Part shown: positions 58,257 to 64,000 of the stretch, in pieces | How positions within the stretch are numbered: the stretch's first letter is position 1 | Layout: the number at the start of each line of letters is the position of its first letter | Assembly: GCA_964017185.1 (NCBI GenBank) | Contig: OZ024873.1 | Span: 44,688,760 to 44,752,759 of the forward strand | Direction: 5' to 3' | Length of the DNA: 64,000 bases | Origin: Rugalucina vietnamica | Taxonomy: Eukaryota; Mollusca; Bivalvia; Lucinida; Lucinidae | Program-made: the position numbers and the translations under genes | The notes under the pieces: model-generated | The model's input: the letters and a program-made list of their open reading frames with translations, nothing else | The model's database searches: none | What the model was told of the DNA's origin: nothing

Positions 58257-58665
58257 TTAGTCCCTTGAACGCACGAGTGAAGCGAACTTGGACACACAGT
58301 CATCAGACATTTCAGCAGAGGAGAGTGAATCAGGGAGGTCATTCCAGTCCCTGATAGTCTGTGGAAAGAAACTACTTTTGTACGCTTCTTTGCTAGCTGA
58401 AGGTATCTGAAAAGCCAAAGAGTGTTGATTTCTACAGTGCCTATTCTTTGGGATAAGGTCATCTGTGGGTATTCTGGCTTTACCCTTTAGACCTTTGTAT
58501 AGCCATATAAGTCTGCTATCCTTCCTCCTTTTCTTAAGAGATTCCCATTTCAGTTGACCTAAAATGCCAGTCATGCTCCCAGTTTCAAAAAACATAATTT
58601 CCCGTCACAAACCTTGCCGCACGATTTTTGACCTTTTCCAGTTCTTCCTGGAGGGTCCCAAACTG
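58257..58665 (-). pseudogene. CR1-like LINE: C-terminal region, frameshifted
   Basis: EKVKNRAARFVTGNY continues in a second frame. A further shift in a T run near 58595 leads to ETGSMTGILGQLKWESLKKR, and the end contains SFFPQTIRDWNDLP, a signature of CR1/Jockey-type C-termini, then LVRSRD and a stop at 58257. Confidence 0.85.
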
Positions 58666-60093
58666 AGCTTCCATATTCCAAGACCGGTCGCACCAGTCCT
58701 TTATAAGCTGCTTCTTTCACATCTGGGGGACAAGAATACAAATTTCTTCTCAAGAATACGAGAGTTCTGTTAGCCTTTGTACAAACATTGGAAATATGAG
58801 TATTCCATTTCAAATCATTTGTGATATTTACACACAGGTATTTTATGCTTTCAACGTTTTCCAGTACAGTGCCCTCAAGGGTGTAGTTAGCCTGTATCTT
58901 ACTAGACCGTTTATTTGTCAGCTGCATCGTGTTGCATTTGACGGGTTGAAATCTCATTCCCCATTTCCTAGCCCAACTGCCTAAACGATCAATATCTCTC
59001 TGAAGTTTCAATGTATCCTCTCCATTCTTGATTTCACGATAGCAAACACAATCATCAGCAAAGAGTCTTATTTCAGACTCAATGTCTGCTGAGATGTCAT
59101 TTATATACAAGGAAAACAGCAAGGGGCCGAGAACGGTGCCCTGAGGGACACCCGACACAACTGGAGCCCAATCCGATTTAATACCATTAACCACTACCCT
59201 TTGTTGTCTGAGACAAAGGAAAGCATTTATCCAATTCAGTGTTGTTCCACCTATTCCATAGCTAAACAATTTGCTTTTAAGGAGTTCATGGGGAGGAGTA
59301 TCAAAAGCCTTTTCAAAATCGAGTATAAAAGTGTCGACCTGGCCTTTTTTGTCTAAGATTTTGGCCCAGTCATTTATCACTGTAGTCAACTGAGTTTCAC
59401 AGCTATGCCATTTCCTAAATGCGTGTTGCCTGTCCGACAAGAGTTCATTTTCATCAAGATGGGCCATAATATTTGAGCATACTATATGTTCAAGAAGCTT
59501 ACAAGGAATGCATGTCAAAGAAACAGTGCGGTAATTGGGGGCAAGTGACCTGTCCCCCTTCTTAAACAGGGGGGAAATATTAGCAAGAGACCATTCTTTA
59601 GGAATTTCACCTGTATCAATTGACTGCTGGAAGAAATGGGCGAATACCGGACCTAATTCCATAGCCAGTTCCTTTAGGACTCTGGGATGAAGCTCATCAG
59701 GCCCTAAGGCTTTAGGCGGGTTTAGACCTTTTAGAAGTTTGGTCACCCCTTCCTTTGTGACCACAATATCATGCATGAATGGGGCAGATCTATCTAGAAG
59801 AGGGACCTGTTTGCATTCACTTTTAGTTAAAACATCCGAGAACTGACCATTAAATTCATCCGCCATCTCAAATTCGGATTGTGCAATTCCACTTCCATTT
59901 CTCTTTTTCAACGGGGGAATACCTTGTGTATCTTTTTTCTGACTATTTATGTACCTGTAAAAATCTCTAGGATTAGCCTTAACATCTCCTACCAAGTTGT
60001 TCACGTAAAGATCATGCTGCTTCCTGATATCAGCTTTGATCTCTTTCCGTAAAGATTCAAATTTAGATCTAAATTTTGCACTACCAGTCTTTA
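58666..60093 (-). pseudogene. CR1-like LINE: reverse transcriptase domain
   Basis: The open frame runs from the repeat junction through the whole palm: KALGPDELHPRVL, GEIPKEWSLANISPLFKKG, NYRTVSLTCIPCKLLE, TFILDFEKAFDTPPHELL (first catalytic Asp), SGVPQGTVLGPLLFSLYIND and RLFADDCV (catalytic ADD), then the thumb (WGMRFQPVKCNTM). One substitution at a usually conserved place is HAFRKWHSC for HGFRKxHSC. Near 58660 a frameshift precedes the conserved segment EELEKVKNRAARFV. Confidence 0.9.
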
Positions 60094-60261
60094 AGGTAAC
60101 TGAGTGGCCTTCTATTGGGAAAATAGCTGCTCATTCGGCTTACTATATGTTTCATGGTATAAGTGCATGATTGTTGGTTTGGTTTTTTCCCACTTCGGTT
60201 TTTGGAGTGGGAATCTCTTTCTGATTGCGCCTTTTCCTGATCTTTGCCTACTTGTACGTTT
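60094..60261 (+). mobile_element. ~345-bp-type repeat, partial copy inserted in the LINE
   Basis: GGTAACTGAGTGGCC to CTTTGCCTACTTGTACG matches the right half of 46837-47192. Removing it rejoins the LINE linker AKAKK with TGSAKFRSK in one frame, so it transposed after the LINE landed. Target bases are in an A run, so the duplication (TAAA or similar) cannot be resolved. Confidence 0.75.
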
Positions 60262-61235
60262 TTTAGCTTTTGCATGAGTTGCATTTTTTCTGCGAATCTT
60301 CCTTCTTATTTCAGGTGTTATCCAAGGGACAGAGGAAACTGAGCGACTAGTTTTTGAGGGGATATGTTTATCTGCCGATTCTTGAATAAACGTTGTAATG
60401 AGATTGAAATTTTCCTGGACCGACCGAGTATCTGAGTAACCATTGAAGTATCTTTCCTTTGCAAATTTAAGTGTTTCTGCTCTCATAGATTCATAATCAC
60501 CTCCCTGATAACGATACACTTTTCTCCTAGGTTTCATTATAGGTGGGATAGCAATTTTCAATGTGCCAGAAACAATGTCATGATCACTGGGCTTATCCGG
60601 GGAATGAATGTCTACAGACTGAACAGGAAGAGAGGTCAAAATTAAGTCCAAAGTATTTCTTTCTCTGGTGGGGAAATTGACTAATTGTTCCAAACCATGG
60701 TCATTCATGATATCTATCAAAATCTGACCCTCCGTCTGCCTCAATGATGACCCAGATTTGCTGAGTCTGTCCGGCCATACAATATCTCTAAAGTTGAAAT
60801 CACCTAAAACATGAATTAAGGGGGGTTTGTCGCCTTTATTAATATTTTTGATTTTGTCAAGCTGTTCTCTAAATAAATTGTCAAACATTTCCAGGGAATT
60901 CAATAAGTCATTTCCATTGTCCGATACAGGTAGTTGACCATCGACAGGTGGCCGATACCAGCTAGCCACATAGTGAGTTTTCCTATTTACAAAAAGTTTG
61001 ACCCAAACTGACTCTGAGTCATTGTCCAATTCTGTGAGGGGCATGTGTGGGATGTCCTTGTGCACTAGAAGCATAACGCCACCACCATTTAGGCTTCTAT
61101 CCTTTCTGTACACGCTGTATGGAAAAGATTCCGGAAATAATTCAGACGTTAATATGGAATTGTCATTTTTTGTCTCCTGAATCGCCAAAATCTGAGATTG
61201 ATGAAAATCAATGAAGGCCAACAACTCAAGTTTTT
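60262..61235 (-). pseudogene. CR1-like LINE: APE-type endonuclease domain
   Basis: Motifs in order: ILAIQETKN (catalytic Glu), GGGVMLLVHKDI, ESVWVKLF, ASWYRPP, HVLGDFNFRDI (Asp, Asn), QLVNFPTRERNTLDLILTS, PSDHDIVSG (catalytic SDH). All expected catalytic positions are present. The domain nicks target DNA to prime reverse transcription. The following linker is interrupted after NATHAKAKK by the repeat at 60094-60261. Confidence 0.85.
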
Positions 61236-62100
61236 GCCTCTTACACTGTTTATGTTGATACTGGAAAATTTCAGACCACTAAAACTGTTTTTGCTAGTCA
61301 AGGTTTCAGTGGACTTGGTTTCATGACCTTTTGCAAGTAGGTCAAACCTATTTTCACTTTCCAAGTTAAACTGTTCATTGAAAAAAGAGTCTGAGAAATT
61401 GAAAAAGTCACATTTTGGGCAAATCCATGTACAGTTTGAATTGCATTGTTTCATACTCTGAGTCTGACATAAAAGAACAATTATTGTGCACCCACATTTC
61501 ACATTTGTCACACTGGACAGCCTTATGGGAATTCAAAACAGCACCACTGCATATGCTGCACTCAGCTTTGCAGTTTGAACAACACCAAGAATCATTACCC
61601 GACTCAATCTTTTGTAACTCAACGGGACCAAGATTTACGCAAGACGCATGGAAGCGTTTTTCGCAATCTTCACATTTAACTGCTTTCTCGGCCGCCTTGC
61701 AATACTTCTTGCACGTGCGGCACTGGAACCTGGGGCCTGGGTTCATTTCGATATCTCCAGCCAAAATGATAAGAATCAACAAGTTTGTTCCCTTTGAAGG
61801 ATTGAAACTGCGTAATCCTTCGGAGCCTCTACGGTTACCAATTTTCCTTGTGAAAGCCAAGCACTGAGCAATTCCACCAACTGAATTTCCAAATCCTATA
61901 CTACAGTCCTGGTTTCCATCTAAAATATCTCCTGATGTTGTCCACTTCCAAACACAGAGTCCGAAAACCAACAACAAAGCCAACATGAGGAGCAGCGGAC
62001 AAGACTTCGGTGTATGGAAACTACGCACAGGATTTTTTCCACCCCGACAAGTCAACCGCCCCACAGCTGGACCGACAAAACCTGAAGCCATTAGTTCCAA
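61236..62100 (-). pseudogene. CR1-like LINE: N-terminal region with 2A peptide and PHD fingers
   Basis: ATG at 62100. Residues 34-50 form a hydrophobic segment. At residues 106-123 LLILIILAGDIEMNPGP is a 2A-like ribosome-skipping motif (D-x-E-x-N-P-G-P; 61732-61758 for the core). Then come Cys/His-rich PHD-like modules (CRTCKKYC, CEDCEKRFHASC, CCSNC, CSICSG, CDKCEMWVHNNCS, WICPKC). A frameshift near 61440 separates the last zinc ligands. The frame then continues to ININSVRGK, where a second frameshift near 61235, in an A run, leads into the endonuclease. 2A motifs in non-LTR elements are known from trypanosomes, sea urchins and molluscs. Skipping at NPG/P would separate the hydrophobic leader from the PHD-endonuclease-RT protein. 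Confidence 0.85.
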
Positions 62101-62550
62101 TTCAAATGATTAAACAAAAAGACCTTCAATCACTATATGAAAAAAGTGGGTGGGGGAAGGTCAAACCAGAAAAAAACTATTCAGATTCTTTAACTTTTAT
62201 GACATCGTTGCAGCCCTGCTAGAGCCGTTCAATGTCACTGTCAATGAAGCTTGAACAAATTCTGGTCCAAGAGCTTGTCAGCTCTCAGGCCAAAAAGTTT
62301 CAAGAAAAGAGATTTTCAAGTAAAGTACGAATCGTTTTGGCGCGAATCGCACGATTAAGAAAATCGATGCTTAGACTCTTAATTTTGAGGAAAACGGCGA
62401 CCAACAATGGGAAATTGCAGGTCCCAAACTTCTTGACCTAAAGTCGGGAAGTTTTACAAGCAAAAACAATGGGAAATTCGAAGAATAATAGAGAAAAAAA
62501 ACGTCTCTTTCAAAATTCTGTGTCCGTGTCGCCGAACCGAACCGACATCT

Positions 62551-62935
62551 CCTGACGCTATATCTAATGAGCACTTGATAAATGATGGAATTGGGCTATG
62601 GAAACAGTTGTCATTATTCTTTACAGATATGTATAACCTGGGTTACGTTCCTGCCAATCTCAAGAAAGGTATCATTGTACCGCTACACAAAGGAGGGCGT
62701 AAATCAAAGACCCCAACAATTATCGGGCGATAACACTTTCTTCGTGCATTCTTAAATTGTTCGAGAGAATTCTGTTGCAACGTGCAGAAGCGGCACTGAA
62801 TGTACCTCTTAGTCCTTTACAAGGTGGGTTTAGGACCGGTTTAGGGTGCAATAATATTATGTCCTATCTGATGCTTAGAGAATGCATTTCTTTTACAAAA
62901 GAGAATTTATTTATACGATATTTAAAGAGGGTACA
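62551..62935 (+). pseudogene. LINE-B reverse transcriptase, continuation
   Basis: Resumes the codon series broken at 58180: PDAISNEHLINDGIGLWKQ, NLGYVPANLKKGIIVPLHKGG, then a one-base deletion near 62705 before DPNNYRAITLSSCILKLFE, and PLQGGFRTGLGC, YLMLRECISFTKENL. It ends before the catalytic palm motifs, at a hairpin-bearing repeat. The clade is not certain; it is distinct from the inserted CR1-like element. Confidence 0.8.
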
Positions 62936-62976
62936 CAATTAGCCAAAGGCTAGTCTACCTTATGGCCCTCTAAACA
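62927..62976. repeat. AGAGGG hairpin repeat end
   Basis: AGAGGG...TTAGCCAAAGGCTA...CCCTCT forms a nested stem-loop at the point where LINE-B breaks off. It resembles the 5' hairpins of families A and B and may be the left end of another such element, truncated. Confidence 0.5.
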
Positions 62977-62989
62977 TATTCATGCAAGC

Positions 62990-63010
62990 AATATATATAT
63001 ATATATATAT
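62990..63010. repeat. (AT)n microsatellite
   Basis: About ten AT dinucleotides, directly before the first SINE copy. Confidence 0.9.
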
Positions 63011-63261
63011 AAACAAACAGAAGTAGCGTACAAAAGTCGGTCGTGCCGCGACCGGGAATCGAACCACGGACCTCCCGCTAACCATTACACCACCGCGGTC
63101 TTCCGATTCTGTACGCCAATTTTAGCATCTATAAACCTTTGACGTCAATGACGCTATTTAGCGGCCTTTCATTTACCGCCATAGGCGACCCTATCATTTT
63201 CGGTTCTTTTTATTACCTACGGACGGCGGCCATTTTTATTCTATTTGTGTTTGATTTTTAT
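63006..63261 (-). mobile_element. tRNA-derived SINE copy 1, 17-bp internal deletion
   Basis: On the minus strand the head reads CCGCGGTGGTGTAATGGTTAGC...GGTTCGATTCCCGG, a tRNA-like A and B box. Compared with copy 2, 17 bp covering the anticodon-arm half are missing, at a short GC direct repeat. The rest, including CGGTTCTTTTTATTACC and GACGGCGGCCATTTTTATT, matches copy 2 by eye. Confidence 0.75.
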
Positions 63262-63350
63262 TTATTTTATTTATTATATTAGATTTATAGACGCTCTACT
63301 GCATCGGGAAGAAGTATTGAAGAAATAGAGAATGCCACGATACAGGAAAT

Positions 63351-63623
63351 TATATAAACAAACAGAAGTAGCGTACAAAAGTCGGTCGTGCCGCGACCGG
63401 GAATCGAACCACGGACCTCCCGCATTCCGGGCAGACGTGCTAACCATTACACCACCGCGGTCTTCCGATTCTGTACGCCAATTTTAGCATCTATAAACCT
63501 TTGACGTCAATGACGCTATTTAGCGGCCTTTCATTTACCGCCATAGGCGACCCTATCATTTTCGGTTCTTTTTATTACCTACGGACGGCGGCCATTTTTA
63601 TTCTATTTGTGTTTGATTTTTAT
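63351..63623 (-). mobile_element. tRNA-derived SINE copy 2, complete head
   Basis: The head contains GGTTAGCACGTCTGCCCGG, AATGCGGGAGGTCCGTGG and GGTTCGATTCCCGG on the minus strand, with an acceptor-like pairing CCGCGG/CGCGG. Anticodon loop geometry is not canonical, so it is treated as a SINE head rather than a tRNA gene. 89 bp separate it from copy 1 in direct orientation. Confidence 0.75.
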
Positions 63624-63686
63624 ATATATATAACAAAATAAAGTCCGATTCCACAATGTATTCACTATTTAATTAATTCTTTACCG

Positions 63687-63714
63687 GTTTCACTGCTATT
63701 TTACAGATCATCAG
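63687..63714 (-). ncRNA. Hammerhead-like core in a retroelement remnant
   Basis: On the minus strand CTGATGA and GAAAC are separated by 16 nt that can form a short CTG/CAG stem. This is the spacing of the hammerhead ribozyme core, which Penelope-like elements are known to carry. Stem I and the cleavage site were not confirmed. Confidence 0.3.
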
Positions 63715-63775
63715 GAGTTAAATATGGCGTTGTTGCGTAGATACTAACTTAACGACGTTACAATGCTATAAAAAA

Positions 63776-64000
63776 TTTATGGTTAGAGGTACGCGTAAAT
63801 CACAAGAAAATACTCGTTGGCGTCTGCTATTGGCCACCACGGCAAAAAATAGATGAACGAAATGCGTTTCTTACTAACATTGAAACTTCTATAGAATTAG
63901 TCAAACTATCAAATCCTGACGTTATTGTAATGCTTGGAGATTTTAACGATAAATGTATTGGCACCTTCCACATGCAAATAGTGAAGTTGGTAACAAATTA
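63776..64000 (+). pseudogene. Non-LTR retrotransposon endonuclease start, runs off window
   Basis: The frame reads LEVRVNHKKILVGVCYWPP, then RQKIDERNAF, and NPDVIVMLGDFNDKC, the APE endonuclease motifs (V)YxPP and GDFN. It remains open to the window end. The 5' part of the domain (QET motif) is not visible upstream, where the sequence is a Penelope-like remnant and the SINE pair, so this copy may be 5'-truncated. It could belong to the same family as LINE-B. Confidence 0.7.

Larger units (their letters stand above)
58181..62550 (-). mobile_element. CR1-like LINE, near full length, inserted in LINE-B
   Basis: The 3' end at 58181 is a short ATTCAG hexamer tail (three units on the minus strand), and the 5' boundary at 62550 is set by the resumption of the host LINE codon. 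From 5' to 3': about 450 bp of leader; a coding region with a hydrophobic N-terminus, a 2A-type peptide, PHD-like zinc fingers, an APE endonuclease and a reverse transcriptase; and a short 3' UTR. Four frameshifts and one repeat insertion make it inactive. No target duplication is seen, which is common for CR1-type elements. Confidence 0.85.

Noticed and set aside
61415-61867. 150-codon + strand frame
   Set aside because: Shadow of the minus-strand LINE PHD-finger region.
63381-63468. Functional tRNA gene in SINE copy 2
   Set aside because: A and B boxes are good, but anticodon loop size and acceptor end pairing are off, and the same unit is duplicated as a repeat.

Overview
This is eukaryotic DNA, most likely from a bivalve mollusc. 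It is AT-rich, has large introns, and is saturated with repeats of types I know from bivalve genomes: modules opening with an AGCTCACC hairpin and TCCGTC runs, modules opening with GTCTCCC, a MITE starting GAGCCGCC, and tRNA-headed SINEs. There are no prokaryotic features. The species cannot be fixed from sequence alone.

Two host genes are supported. (1) The last two coding exons of a muniscin (FCHO1/2-type endocytic adaptor) lie on the + strand at 12930-13159 and 20236-20279. They are joined by a 7.1-kb intron made almost wholly of transposable elements; 1-12929 is probably the preceding intron. (2) A two-exon secreted protein of the bivalve 'short-chain collagen C4-like' type lies on the - strand at 50522-49412. 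It has a signal peptide, a coiled coil and a Cys-rich domain, but an in-frame TAA interrupts the domain.

Layout. 1-8.7 kb: satellites and perfect segmental duplicates. 8.96-12.14 kb: two head-to-tail AGCTCACC elements. 12.9-20.3 kb: muniscin exons, with a tandemly copied splice-donor segment that was later split by a 5.84-kb long-TIR element, itself carrying a mariner-type MITE, a fold-back element and a SINE. 20.6-26.3 kb: two more AGCTCACC elements. 26.5-31.3 kb: two sister families inside a possible 19-bp TIR pair. 31.4-42.1 kb: MITE, minisatellite, a duplicated 365-bp segment and further AGCTCACC elements, one of them chimeric. 42.157-48.370 kb: a 6.2-kb element with TTA target duplication inserted into an AGCTCACC element, carrying a 186-bp satellite. 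50.8-57.9 kb: two more TIR elements, one holding a nested MITE. 58.1-62.9 kb: a nearly complete CR1-like LINE with a 2A peptide, inserted into the reverse transcriptase of a second LINE. 63-64 kb: duplicated tRNA-SINE and a LINE endonuclease start.

The most unusual object is the 186-bp satellite at 43.04-46.30 kb. On the - strand nearly every unit carries a splice acceptor, a segment of exactly 39 nt (24 nt in one unit) and a splice donor, giving an array of micro-exon-like modules inside a transposon. The AGCTCACC family is also notable. Three families in the window share asymmetric terminal inverted repeats plus a 3' hairpin, as in Helentron-derived elements, and one of them spreads dense nuclear-receptor-type half-sites.
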